Part shown: positions 1 through 8,274 of the stretch, one piece after another
Layout of the letters: each line of letters begins with the position of its first letter
Position numbering within the stretch: position 1 is the first letter of the stretch
From: Actinoplanes auranticolor
GTDB lineage: Bacteria; Actinomycetota; Actinomycetes; Mycobacteriales; Micromonosporaceae
NCBI RefSeq assembly: GCF_018332655.1
Contig: NZ_BOQL01000053.1
Coordinates: 1 to 64,000 of the forward strand
Reading direction: 5' to 3'
DNA length: 64,000 nucleotides
Position numbers and translations under genes: made by a program
The notes under the pieces: model-generated
The model's database searches: none
What the model was told of the DNA's origin: nothing
The model's input: only the letters and a program-made list of their open reading frames with translations

Positions 1-580
1 CTCGAGGAACAGCGCGATGCCCGGCGGCGGTGAAGATTCCCGAGCCCATCCCGGCGATCGACACCGCCAGGGCCGCGATCAGTTTGGCGAGGACGCCGGC
101 GAGGACGATGTAAAACGCCAGCCCGGCGCCGGCGCAGATCAGCAGGTTGGCCGAGGTGGTGCCGGCGATCGAGGCGACCCGGGCGGCGGAGGTGGACTGT
201 GCGGTTGCCGTGGCGAGGTAGTTGTCCCGGCCTCTGCCGGACCAGTCCGACTCATCAACGACGAGGTTCTGAGTCGTGAGGTCGGCCGAGACTCCGTTGA
301 GCTTGCCTTTGAGGTCTTGCCAGCGCCACGCGTCGACGAACATGAAGATGGGTGCGACGGCGCCTTTCAGCAGGTCGAGGAACCAGTCGAGGATGGCTTT
401 GCCGACCTTGACGGTCTCATCGACGATCCACCGGAATGCCTGCGCCACCGGCGGTGGGACATACCAGTGGGAGGTGGCGCTGTTGGCCGTCGGGATGACC
501 TGGGCGAGTTGACCCTCGAAGGTCTTGAGGCCTGCCTCGATCTCGCGGATGACGGCCTCGTACTGAGCCTGGCTGAACAT
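1..580 (-). CDS. WXG100/ESX-associated membrane protein, partial
   Basis: This reading frame starts at ATG 580, just after a GGGGGACG stretch, and runs off the left edge, so only about 193 residues are visible. The N-terminal half is helical, with aromatic residues (HWYVPPPVAQAF) and a later SDWSGRGRDNY segment; W-x-G turns of this kind are typical of WXG100-like proteins. A long Ala/Val/Leu stretch before the edge looks like one or two membrane segments. It follows the EspC-like gene with a 13-base gap, so an ESX-type secretion substrate or partner is likely (inference). The last few codons at the edge read more naturally one frame over (GIALFLE), so a small indel there is possible. Confidence 0.6.
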   Translation of the reverse strand, partial: MFSQAQYEAVIREIEAGLKTFEGQLAQVIPTANSATSHWYVPPPVAQAFRWIVDETVKVGKAILDWFLDLLKGAVAPIFMFVDAWRWQDLKGKLNGVSADLTTQNLVVDESDWSGRGRDNYLATATAQSTSAARVASIAGTTSANLLICAGAGLAFYIVLAGVLAKLIAALAVSIAGMGSGIFTAAGHRAVPR

Positions 581-593
581 CGAGCGTCCCCCG

Positions 594-911
594 TTAGTAG
601 ATGTTGCGGATGCGATGCTCGGACGCTTTGTCCTCGGCGTCGTAGGTGTCGGCGACGCTGCGCAGCGTGCCGGCGATCTCGGACATGGCTGCCGCACCCT
701 CCCGGCAGCGCGCCGCGGCCACGTCGATCACGTCGTTGTACGGGCCTACCATGATCTGGAAGAGGCCTGCTTCCAGGCGGCCCAACTCCATGTCCGCGAC
801 CTCGGTGCCCTGCTCGCCGATCTTCCTGCTCTGTTCGTCCCACTCGTCGGCTTCGCGGCGCAGCGCGTTGGTCGCGACGGTGACCTGTCCCCTGCCCGGG
901 GGTTGCGTCAT
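594..911 (-). CDS. EspC/WXG100-like ESX secretion-associated protein
   Basis: This 105-residue, soluble, alpha-helical protein has no signal peptide or membrane segment. Its length, the helix-turn-helix heptad pattern (residues about 12-50 and 55-100) and the DVAAARCREGAAAM segment fit the EspC/DUF2580 branch of small ESX-associated proteins, which form antiparallel hairpins and are exported by or assist type VII secretion. Start ATG 911 overlaps the stop of the upstream EbfC-like frame (ATGA), and the partial WXG100-like gene follows after 13 bases, so the genes are co-transcribed. Family assignment rests on pattern and context rather than on a diagnostic motif. Confidence 0.6.
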   Translation of the reverse strand: MTQPPGRGQVTVATNALRREADEWDEQSRKIGEQGTEVADMELGRLEAGLFQIMVGPYNDVIDVAAARCREGAAAMSEIAGTLRSVADTYDAEDKASEHRIRNIY

Positions 912-1633
912 CTGTTGCCACCTTGAGGAGGAGACCTTGTTAGGGAGGTAAGCGTCGCGAGGGCATCACCGATAAGGTCGTCGGTCCCGCTGCCTTCCGG
1001 CGTCGACGCCGGACGCTTCGCGATGGCTCTTTGCAATGCCGTGGCCAAGGCCGCGCCGATGGAAGCAGCGTCCTGCTCCTGGGCCCAATGCGGATCGATG
1101 GTGCAGGCGACCAGGCCGGCCGACGAGAGCTGGACCGCGACGTGTTGATTGTCGTCTCGGCCCTCGACTGCCTCGGCCGGTTTCACCGGCGGGGTCTGGG
1201 CATCGTGGAGGAGCCCCAGGATCTCTTCGGCGAGTTCACTGCTGTCCCGCACCTGACCGGCCGGCAGTTGCGGCTGGGGCCGGCTCGTGAATATTTCTTC
1301 CGCGTCAGGGTTGACCTCAAGGCCTGTCCGCCGCCACCAGCCGCCATCGTCCACGGCGGTGGTCCAGGTCCGCATGCAACGCTGCACCGCGTCGGTGTTC
1401 GCGTCGAGAACCGCACTGCCCAACCGCTAGGGTGCCAATCGCTGCCGCCACCCCTCCCGCACGCGGATCTGCGTGGGCAGCCCGTCACCGCCGAGAACGA
1501 CGAGCACCCACCCTGTCGCGTCGCGGCCTTCAACGTGTGCCGGTATCGCCCCGCCGAGATCGCGTGCGAGCTGCGCCAATTCCGCGGTTCGGCACTGGAG
1601 CTGACTCGGGTACTGGTTCTGGTCCTGTCGCAC
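908..1633 (-). pseudogene. Tandem YbaB/EbfC-like protein interrupted by one in-frame TAG
   Basis: Two frames in the same phase are separated only by TAG (1429-1427) and one further codon. The upstream part (GTG 1633, 68 codons, overlapping the end of the membrane-protein gene) ends in VLGGDGLPTQIRVREGWRQR. The downstream part continues naturally with LGSAVLDANTDAVQR. Together they make a YbaB/EbfC-like strand-loop-helix unit, and a second similar unit (VQLSSAGLVACTIDPHW, then AASIGAALATALQRAI) lies near the C-terminus. EbfC-like proteins are small nucleoid-associated proteins often found beside ESX genes in actinobacteria. The downstream part alone could start at TTG 1423. Options are a nonsense mutation, a sequencing error, or two separately translated halves. 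Confidence 0.6.
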
Positions 1634-1638
1634 CGCGC

Positions 1639-2040
1639 TCAGCGCTCCGAACCGCGTCGCGACTGAAGAGCCGCCCACCCGATCATCGCGATCATGACCG
1701 CGGCAAGCACCAGGAGAATCGCGAAGCCGGTCGCCGTCCCGCCGGCGACCACGAAGGAGAGCGCCATCAGCGCGACGATGCCCACCGCGGCGAACGTCGC
1801 GACCGCAGCAACGGTGCAAACCGCAGGGGTCGCACCCTGCCATGCGACGACAGCTGCGCCGGAGGCCACGACGGCGATCGCCGCGGCGACGATGGCCGTG
1901 CCCGGCTGTCCGAACGGCGAGGCGTCGGCGATTTCATCGAAGCCCGCACTCGCAACAGCCACCCCGACCAGCTGGATCACCGTGATGAGCCACAGCAGGA
2001 CCAGCGCAAAACCACTGGTGCCCGACGCCACCTTCACCAC
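1639..2040 (-). CDS. Small four-helix membrane protein
   Basis: The 133-residue product has four hydrophobic segments (about residues 8-32, 47-67, 70-92 and 97-124) joined by very short loops, and a basic C-terminal tail (LQSRRGSER). It is the first visible gene of the minus-strand ESX-associated operon; its TGA overlaps the GTG of the EbfC-like frame. Nothing identifies a transported substrate. Placement suggests a small membrane partner of the WXG100-like proteins (inference). No homologous family is recognised. Confidence 0.65.
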   Translation of the reverse strand: MVKVASGTSGFALVLLWLITVIQLVGVAVASAGFDEIADASPFGQPGTAIVAAAIAVVASGAAVVAWQGATPAVCTVAAVATFAAVGIVALMALSFVVAGGTATGFAILLVLAAVMIAMIGWAALQSRRGSER

Positions 2041-2242
2041 AATGAATACCCCCGACTACTGAAGGTCACCAGGGTGTACCAGTCGGACCGGTCGCGCAAC
2101 ATCGGTGTCGTGTTCCAGATCGGCGGTGCTCGATGCTGGAGGCCTCGGCCGTGAGGCTTCTCCCAGGTCATGACAAACGCCCAGGCGAATCTGGCCTGAG
2201 CGCCTCGGGCGTCCGTCCGCTGTTGAAGGGCTCGTCTTGTAG

Positions 2243-3709
2243 TCAGCCGGCCCGTCGCTGCGCGCGGGGAACCAGAGCCGCAGCAGCATCGGCTTTAGCG
2301 CGTTCCGCCTGGAGCTCGAGGATGATCGAGGTGTAGGTGTCGGAGGTCAGGGCGATGGAGGAGTGGCCGAGGGTCTCCTGGATGTCCTTCATATCGGCAC
2401 CGGAGGCTTTGAGGAAGGTCGCGGCGCAGTGCCTTAGGTCGTGCAGACGGATGGGTGGCAGGCCGGATCCGGCGATGAGCTGTTCGAAGCGGTTGCTGAC
2501 GGTGTCAGGATGCCAGGCGTTGCCGTCGGGTTGGACGAACACCAGGCCGGTGTGTGGCCACGTGGGGCCGTTGACCAGTTGCCAGCGGGCGCGTCGGGCG
2601 TAGTGGGTGCGCAGCAGGCTGATGGTGGCGGTGTCGAGGGTGATGTTGCGGTCGCCGGCGTCGCTCTTGACTTTCTTGGTGATGGGCCGGTACCCGTCGG
2701 TGGTGATCTGTTGGGTGATGACGGCGATGCCGGTGTCGAGGTCGACGTCGGCATCACGCAGCCCGACGGCTTCGCCGCGGCGTAGCCCGCGGTGCAGGAT
2801 GAGCCCGAACATCGGATACAGGGCGATGTCGTGGTCCTCGGCGTAGTCGAGGAACTCTCCGGCCTGCGCCGGGGTCCAGACCATGACGGCGCTGGGCCGT
2901 CGCCCGGTGGCCCTCCAAGCCGCGACCGCAGCGGCAGTCCAGACTCGGGCCTTGGGGCGTCTGCCGGAGGGCAGCTCGATGTGCGCGGCGGGGTTGAACT
3001 CGATGAGCCGGTGGGTACGGATGGCGTCGTTGAGGGCCTTGCGCAGGGTGGCCCGGATGCGGTGCATCGTCGCCGGGGACGTCGTCCGGGCCCCTTTGGC
3101 TTGGGCCCGGATGGCGGGGTCGTCGCTGCTGCGGGCGATCTCGATCTCGGTGTTGCGGTCGGTGATGGCCTCGAACATGCCCTGCAGGTGCGCAACGTGG
3201 AGCTGATCGATCGGTATGTTGCCGAGGTGCGGTATCAGGTGCACGCGGATGTGGCTTTCGTAGCCGCGTAGCGTGGTCGCTTCGATCTTGCGTCCGCGGT
3301 GCCATTGCTGCAGGTAGTCCGCGACGGTCATACCTGCGGTGGCGGACACTCCGGCGCGCACGCGGCGCGCGACCTGATCCCGTGAGGGCAGCGGCTGGCC
3401 GGCTTTGACCTTCTTGAGGGTGACGGCGATCTCGAAGCGCTGGCCGGTGTCGGTGCCGGGCAGGTTGAGCAGCGAGCGGGCGTGGTCGAGTTCGGCCAGG
3501 GCGTCGTCGCGGTCGTCGAAGCCGCCGCGGCGTAGCTGCCAGCGGTCGCCGGTGGGTTTGTGGGGCAGCTCGAGTTGGTAGGCCCATCGGCCGTGGTGGG
3601 CGCTCCAGGCCTCGCCGCCGGGTCGGCGCAGTCGTGGGCAGCGCGGGCCGAGTCGTTTGCCGTGCTCGTCGCGGCAGGAGCAGTGTTTGCTCAGGGTTCC
3701 TTGCGCCAT
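2243..3709 (-). CDS. int: Tyrosine recombinase / phage-type integrase
   Basis: This 488-residue site-specific recombinase would integrate and excise the element. The N-terminal region has a Cys-rich start (CSCRDEHGKRLGPRC), then an Arm/SAM-like core-binding domain (about 125-235). The catalytic domain (about 270-470) shows the expected residues: Arg in GLRRGE (R310), H-x-x-R in HDLRH (H423, R426), His in LGHSS (H449) and the nucleophile Tyr in SDTY (Y459), so it looks active. The insertion between the core domain and the first Arg is longer than in lambda integrase, as is common in actinobacterial integrases. It lies 21 bases downstream of the excisionase-like gene. The att site is expected near its 3' end (about 2041-2242), but no tRNA or repeat was found there. 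Confidence 0.93.
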   Translation of the reverse strand: MAQGTLSKHCSCRDEHGKRLGPRCPRLRRPGGEAWSAHHGRWAYQLELPHKPTGDRWQLRRGGFDDRDDALAELDHARSLLNLPGTDTGQRFEIAVTLKKVKAGQPLPSRDQVARRVRAGVSATAGMTVADYLQQWHRGRKIEATTLRGYESHIRVHLIPHLGNIPIDQLHVAHLQGMFEAITDRNTEIEIARSSDDPAIRAQAKGARTTSPATMHRIRATLRKALNDAIRTHRLIEFNPAAHIELPSGRRPKARVWTAAAVAAWRATGRRPSAVMVWTPAQAGEFLDYAEDHDIALYPMFGLILHRGLRRGEAVGLRDADVDLDTGIAVITQQITTDGYRPITKKVKSDAGDRNITLDTATISLLRTHYARRARWQLVNGPTWPHTGLVFVQPDGNAWHPDTVSNRFEQLIAGSGLPPIRLHDLRHCAATFLKASGADMKDIQETLGHSSIALTSDTYTSIILELQAERAKADAAAALVPRAQRRAG

Positions 3710-3730
3710 GTGTGGACGACTCCTTACCGA

Positions 3731-4105
3731 TCAAAGCCGGGGTGCGGGGCGGTGGCTGCTGGGGATTTCGTGTCGTCGATCAACGCGTGGATCTACCCCG
3801 TCGATCAAGTCGCCGGCGGCCTCGCGGGCGGGTGGGCCGGCGGGCATGTGCAGGGCAGCGAGGATGGCCTGGACGGGGATCCGGTAGCGGGTGCCGAACC
3901 GCAGGACCGGTACGGGGAACTTCTCGGTGCGGATGAGGTCGTAGGCCACCGACCGAGACAGGCCGAAGATCGATGCGGCGACCGGCACGGTCGTGACCGT
4001 GCCCAGCGCACGGATGCGTTCAGGCGTCCATGCCGGGCCGCCGGCCGGTTCATCGGTGTGCGCCGGCGGCGTTACAGCGGAGTGAGGATGGAGTGGGCTG
4101 GTCAT
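3731..4105 (-). CDS. xis: Excisionase-like helix-turn-helix protein
   Basis: This 124-residue protein contains a MerR/excisionase-type winged helix at about residues 35-85: VPVAASIFGLSRSVAYDLI (recognition helix), then FPVPVLRFGTRYRIPVQAI (wing). This is the standard layout of DNA-binding proteins that accompany actinobacterial integrases and set the direction of recombination. The N-terminus is Pro/His-rich and the tail is disordered and basic. It sits directly upstream of the integrase on the same strand. A purely regulatory role is possible. Confidence 0.8.
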   Translation of the reverse strand: MTSPLHPHSAVTPPAHTDEPAGGPAWTPERIRALGTVTTVPVAASIFGLSRSVAYDLIRTEKFPVPVLRFGTRYRIPVQAILAALHMPAGPPAREAAGDLIDGVDPRVDRRHEIPSSHRPAPRL

Positions 4106-4207
4106 CGTGATCCCTTCAGAGCAGTGGTGCGCAGAGGCCGAACAGGCCAGCAGGTTCGGAGTTCATTGATCTAGTCCAAGCCGGTGAGTGCCGGAGGGCG
4201 GTAGCGG

Positions 4208-5131
4208 TCACGCGGCCATCTCGCTGGCGCTGATGGCGGGTCGGCCGTTGGTGAACACGAGGACGTCCTCGTGCGCGATCAGGTGCATCGGCGTGCCGGT
4301 CGCGCGGGCCTTGCGGACGGCCTGGAGCTGGAAGAAGGACGGCCGGGCGACCAAGGCGCCGTCGCGGACCGCCGCGAGCAGCGCCACGCACCGGTCCACC
4401 GGGGTGAGGCCGGCGCGTAGCCCGGCGCCGATCACGGCCGAGGGTAGGTCGACGAGCTGCCCTGCCTTGCGCCACGGCCGGGCGGTGACCACCACGACCC
4501 CGCCCGGTTTGAGCAAGGTGGCGCAGCCGGCGAGGATCTGAGCGAAGCCGTCGGCGAGTCCGGTGAGGTCGCGGTAGGCGAGGTTTCCTTTGTCGGTGCC
4601 GTCGTTGTAGGCGTTGTCCGACTTCGCCACCCCGCCTGTGCCGGGGCGCACGAGGCCGTGCACGGTCGGCCCGTACGGCGGCGACGTCACCACCAACGCC
4701 ACCCGCCCAGCCAGCGCAGCGGGTACGAGCGACCCGATGCCGGTGGAGTCGCCGCGGACGACCGCGCCTCGGCCGGTCGCGCCCTGGGCGTGGGCGTGCT
4801 TGATGTTGGCGTCGGCGATGTCCGACCACCTGGATTCGTACTCCACGCCGACCGCGTCCCGGCCGGCATGAATAGCCTCGACCAGGGTGGTGCCAATGCC
4901 GCACATCGGGTCCAGGACGAGCTCGCCGGGCCGGGTGTAGTGCTCGACGGCGTGCGCGGCGATCGCCGGCAACATCCGAGCGGGGTGTCTGACCGACTCG
5001 GGCACGTAGCGACCCTTACGCTGCACCGGCCCAGTGGACTGGGCGGTCGCCCACACCGACAACCCCTCGGATCTCCTGTCGGCGCGGTGTCCGGTGTCGT
5101 AGGCGCGGTGCTCAGCCACGCTGACCACCAC
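4208..5131 (-). CDS. SAM-dependent DNA methyltransferase (N4-cytosine/N6-adenine type)
   Basis: The motifs of an amino-methyltransferase are clear. Motif I is LDPMCGIGTTLVEAIHAGRD (SAM binding) followed by an acidic VGVEYE. The catalytic motif IV is TSPPYGPT (S/D-P-P-Y class). The first motif precedes the second, as in the beta-like order. The conserved frame begins after the codons overlapping the preceding gene; possible starts are GTG at 5131, 5128 or 5119, and the choice is not settled by a ribosome site. Expected length is about 300 residues. No restriction endonuclease is adjacent, so it is probably an orphan methylase that protects or marks the element during transfer, or regulates expression (inference). 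It overlaps the upstream methyltransferase-like gene. Confidence 0.82.
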   Translation of the reverse strand: MVVSVAEHRAYDTGHRADRRSEGLSVWATAQSTGPVQRKGRYVPESVRHPARMLPAIAAHAVEHYTRPGELVLDPMCGIGTTLVEAIHAGRDAVGVEYESRWSDIADANIKHAHAQGATGRGAVVRGDSTGIGSLVPAALAGRVALVVTSPPYGPTVHGLVRPGTGGVAKSDNAYNDGTDKGNLAYRDLTGLADGFAQILAGCATLLKPGGVVVVTARPWRKAGQLVDLPSAVIGAGLRAGLTPVDRCVALLAAVRDGALVARPSFFQLQAVRKARATGTPMHLIAHEDVLVFTNGRPAISASEMAA

Positions 5132-6002
5132 CCCGGCGTCCAGTAGGGCGCGGCTTGTCGAGCTGGCTGAACACCATGAGGTCCGCGTGCACACGCAGGT
5201 GCGCCACGCTCCACCGCTGACCGTCACCGCCGGCCAGAGACAGCAGCTCTTCGTCAGTGACGTGATAAATGAAGGCATCGCCGTCGACGTCGGCGGCCAC
5301 GGCGACGATGTGCTGCAGGTAGCCCAAACCCACCCCGGCGGCGGCCTGTACCACCGGGCTGAAGTCCTGCGGCATTGTGGTATTAGCAGGAACGGTGACG
5401 ACCAGGATCAGGCAGCCGTCGGCACGCAACAGTCTTGCGCACGCGGTCAGCAGCCACGCCAGCCGGACCCGGTTGGCGGCGTCGTTGTGCCAGTCCAGGG
5501 GCCAGCAGGCGACCACGAGACTCGTCGCCTGCTGCACGGAGGAGTCGAGCCGGGGGTCGGTGACGGATGTGCCGATAGACAGGCCAGGGTCGGTGAGGTC
5601 GTCGCCGAACCAGGTGGCCAACTCGGGAACGTCCTCCTCGAGGTCCGCGTCGCCGCGGCCGATGCCAGGAGGCGGGGTCGTGGGGGTGGCCGGGCCAATG
5701 ATCAGGCTGGCGGCGTCGGTGAACCAGGCCGGGTGATGCCGACGGCCGCCCGTGGTGCAGGCGGCCGTTAAGGCGTGATCGGGAGTGAGGTCGACGACGG
5801 CCTCGCCCAGGCGGCTATAGGCGGCGATCAGCCGCGTTGCGAGCCTGGCGCCCACGCTGCTGCCCGTGTCGTCGCTGCTGCGGGCAGTACGCCAAACGGT
5901 GATCGGAACCGGCGGCTCGCCGGTGATCAGATCTAGCTGTTTGGCGTCGTCCGGAGCTGGGTGGTCCTTGCTGTGGTGGTGCTGCGGCGTGTGCTCGCTC
6001 AT
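5112..6002 (-). CDS. Degenerate methyltransferase-like protein
   Basis: This 296-residue protein starts at ATG 6002. A Rossmann-like core is suggested by LGEAVVDLTPDHALTAAC (motif I position), a strand-turn TSLVVACWPLDWH where a catalytic motif IV would fall, and a late CLILVVTVP strand. Compared with an active DNA methylase, the glycine loop and the (S/D)PP(Y/F) motif are missing. It overlaps the active methylase gene by 20 bases, so the two are co-translated and may form a heterodimer, with this one contributing target recognition (inference). The 80-bp repeated element lies 40 bases upstream of its start. The alternative is a decayed paralogue. Confidence 0.55.
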   Translation of the reverse strand: MSEHTPQHHHSKDHPAPDDAKQLDLITGEPPVPITVWRTARSSDDTGSSVGARLATRLIAAYSRLGEAVVDLTPDHALTAACTTGGRRHHPAWFTDAASLIIGPATPTTPPPGIGRGDADLEEDVPELATWFGDDLTDPGLSIGTSVTDPRLDSSVQQATSLVVACWPLDWHNDAANRVRLAWLLTACARLLRADGCLILVVTVPANTTMPQDFSPVVQAAAGVGLGYLQHIVAVAADVDGDAFIYHVTDEELLSLAGGDGQRWSVAHLRVHADLMVFSQLDKPRPTGRRGGGQRG

Positions 6003-6041
6003 GTGGATGTCGGCTCCGCGCCGCGCCGTGAAGCGCTGACG

Positions 6042-6121
6042 CCCTCAAACCGCAATCTGTGAGCCGTGGCGAACACATGCCGATCTCACAACGTCTGACA
6101 TGACCTCACAGACGTCTGACC
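6042..6121 (-). promoter_or_regulatory. 80-bp regulatory element, copy A
   Basis: Read on the minus strand toward the methyltransferase operon, this block matches 13101-13180 at 71 of 80 positions. It contains two GTCAGA words, two TGTGAG words spaced one or two helical turns apart, and a CTCACA in inverted orientation. Such a direct/inverted mixture is typical of an operator or compound promoter. Its 3' end is 40 bases before ATG 6002. Confidence 0.7.
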
Positions 6122-6691
6122 GCGCACGTCAAGGCGGATCCTGACAATCTTGAAGCGGCCTGCGACGCCCGAGCCGGGGTGTGGGCCGCCGAAGGCTGAG
6201 CTTCCCGGGCCTGTGGACACCGGTTAATGCCGCGACCTGATGCAACGTCGTCGGTGTGAGGGTCTGTTCGTAGTTGGCACGCCCACGGTGGGCACGTTGA
6301 GCACGGCGAGGATCACAGTCGACGTGGCCGCGCAGCCGGTCCGCCTGCCACCCGCCCGGGACGGCGGCCGGCAGGCGGACGCATTCCTGTAGAGCGGTGA
6401 GTTCAAGGGCGCCTTCGCCCGCCACGAACAGGCGGCGCAGAGCCGACTTCCGCCGAGTAGATGCGCGGCTGGGTGTAGTGCACCGAGTCCGAAACCTCCG
6501 AGCGGCTGTCGGAGCTGCTGGCCCGGGTGCCCGCCGCATTCGGGCCCGTGCCGACGGCAGTACCGTCTAACTGGAGAACGGCTTCATCGTCGGATGACGC
6601 CCGACACGATAGGGGCTCCGCAGCCGAACCTGACCGCGGAGCCCGCTACTTGCCGGAAGCGACGCGCTACCCGGCAAGCGCCTTTCGCCGG
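6122..6691. other. Intergenic region without a supported gene
   Basis: About 570 bases lie between the regulatory element and the lectin gene. Frames here show arginine-rich translations with no recognisable domain, no ribosome site and no conserved start. It may contain decayed coding sequence; nothing firm can be called. Confidence 0.4.
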
Positions 6692-7333
6692 TCACGGCCA
6701 GGAGGTCACCGCCCAAGCCTGATCCAGATTGGAGCTGCACTCCCACTGAACCGCATGCACCCCGCGCGCGGGGTTGCTGCCGGGGATCGCCAGGCACTTC
6801 CCGCTGTTGAGGTTCTGGAGCCTGTACACACCGAGGGTTCCCCCATAGAAGCCCCAGATCTGGTCCTCGAGGCCCGGCCGGTAGTCCCACTGGATCGCAG
6901 GGGCGCCATCGTGCAGGCCCGACCGGCTGATGCCCATGGCCTTCCAGGAGCTGGTGCCCGCGTTCCGAATCGCCATGTAGCCGGCGGGATAGGACGTCTC
7001 GGTGAACGTCCACGCCTGTTCCTGGTTACCCGTCCGCTTCTCCCACTGCAGGATCGGGGCGCCGTTGGCGTCGCTTGATCCGCTGACGGCCAGGTAAAGA
7101 CCGGTCCTCACGTTCTGGATGTAGGACCACGTGACGGCTTCAGCCGAGGTCTCGCCGAACACCTGGGCCTTCAGTTCGGCCACGCTCACCAGATCCCCTC
7201 CGGGTCCCGGTACGGGCGCAGAGCCGGCGCGTGCGGGAACCCCTGTCCCGAGGACCGCTGCGACAGCCACGATGAGCATCGCTGCCAACCATCGGCGGTT
7301 GCGCTCGGCGGGATAGCAGTGATTGTTTCTCAC
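6692..7333 (-). CDS. Secreted ricin-type beta-trefoil lectin
   Basis: The start is GTG 7333, set by an excellent ribosome site (AAGGAGGACG) and by the signal peptide that follows: basic RNRRWLAA, hydrophobic MLIVAVAAVLGTGV, then the cleavage region ARAGS. The mature part is a beta-trefoil with three repeats carrying the Q-x-W-type signatures: NQEQAWTF, LEDQIWGF and LDQAW near the end. SGKCLAIPGSNP is a typical RICIN-repeat segment. No catalytic domain is attached, so it is a stand-alone carbohydrate-binding exoprotein of 213 residues. It is monocistronic, and a near-perfect palindrome lies about 110 bases upstream of the start. Confidence 0.85.
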   Translation of the reverse strand: MRNNHCYPAERNRRWLAAMLIVAVAAVLGTGVPARAGSAPVPGPGGDLVSVAELKAQVFGETSAEAVTWSYIQNVRTGLYLAVSGSSDANGAPILQWEKRTGNQEQAWTFTETSYPAGYMAIRNAGTSSWKAMGISRSGLHDGAPAIQWDYRPGLEDQIWGFYGGTLGVYRLQNLNSGKCLAIPGSNPARGVHAVQWECSSNLDQAWAVTSWP

Positions 7334-7441
7334 AACTAACGTCCTCCTTCGTTGCGACGGGCGGCCCGATGGCCGACATGCACTGCGCCGCCGAACCGTG
7401 CGAGTGACGAAATTAGCCTTTGTCTCTACTGCCGAGCTCTC

Positions 7442-7470
7442 GATCTCCTCTCGTCCGACGAGAGGAGGTC
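7442..7470. promoter_or_regulatory. Near-perfect 29-bp palindrome upstream of the lectin gene
   Basis: Arms CTCCTCTCGTC (7445-7455) and GACGAGAGGAG (7457-7467) are exact inverse complements around a single C, and the symmetry extends outward with one mismatch. It lies between the lectin start and the transposase remnant. It could be an operator for a dimeric repressor, or a leftover end of the decayed IS. Confidence 0.55.
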
Positions 7471-7555
7471 CATACAGCCAGCACCACCGGAGCATCGATC
7501 CGTCGGTGTGGCGCCGATGCCCCGCGCCGCCTCAGAGAGCGAGGTGATGCCTCGA

Positions 7556-8190
7556 TGTGTCTGCAAACCGGTGTATGAGTCCTCGTTAACGGACCGCAGT
7601 GGGCGATGATCGAGCCACTGTTGCCGGGTCGGGTGGGCGGCCATTGCGTATCCGACGCGCTGGCTGGTCATCTGCACGACCTGTATGTGCTGCATAACGG
7701 CACCGCGTGGCGACACGTCCCGCATGACCTGACGCTGTGGAACGTGGCCTATCGGTGGTTTCGTTGCGGGAGCACGGACGGCACCCGGGGCTCGGGTGGG
7801 GGACCTGGTACGCGTCGCCGAAGGCCGAGACCCGTAGTCGTCAGCTGCGGATCTGGACTCGCAGACCGCGCCAGCCATGAAGGCAGTGACGCCCTCGGCG
7901 GGGACGCGGGCGAACGCACCCGCGGCCCGCAACGGCACATTACCGACGTCATCGGCGGGCTCATCCTCAAGGCGGTCGTGCACGCCGCGTCTGTGCAGAA
8001 GCGAGCCGGCGCCAAACCCGTGCCGGCCAGCATCACGCTACATTCACGCTGCTGGGACTGAACTGGACGGATGCCGGCTACGTCAACCGCATCGACCAAG
8101 AACTGCGGAGCTGGGCGCGCGAACATGCCGCGTCGAACTACAGATCGTGGCGCGTAACGCCGACGAGGCCCCATCAAGACTGAAGCAGCC
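7556..8190 (+). pseudogene. Decayed IS5-type transposase
   Basis: Pieces of an IS5-like DDE transposase appear in changing frames. QWAMIEPLLP is the conserved N-terminal motif, preceded one frame away by SSLTD. TAWRHVPHDLTLWNVAYRWF is the second N-terminal block. Later ITDVIGGLILKAVVHAASVQ matches the family's strand leading into the second Asp region. Then WTDAGY and LQIVARNADE (other frames) follow the third block. The open frame 7606-8061 is only part of this. Several frameshifts and missing segments rule out activity. No terminal repeats were identified. Confidence 0.7.
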
Positions 8191-8274
8191 CGACGCCTCA
8201 ACGACGAACCCAGCCAGGGGTAACCCCGCCGGTTACCCAGCACTTCCTCAGCCACGACGGATAGATTGTCCTTT

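Noticed and set aside
367-921. Minus-strand 184-residue frame overlapping the EspC-like gene
   Set aside because: It is out of phase with the EspC-like gene and low in complexity; the 105-residue frame has the family pattern and coupled spacing.
2041-2242. Expected attachment site or tRNA beside the integrase
   Set aside because: No cloverleaf, CCA end or direct repeat with the right part of the window could be seen by eye.
6129-6539. Minus-strand open frame of 136 residues upstream of the methyltransferase operon
   Set aside because: Arginine-rich translation, no domain, no ribosome site.
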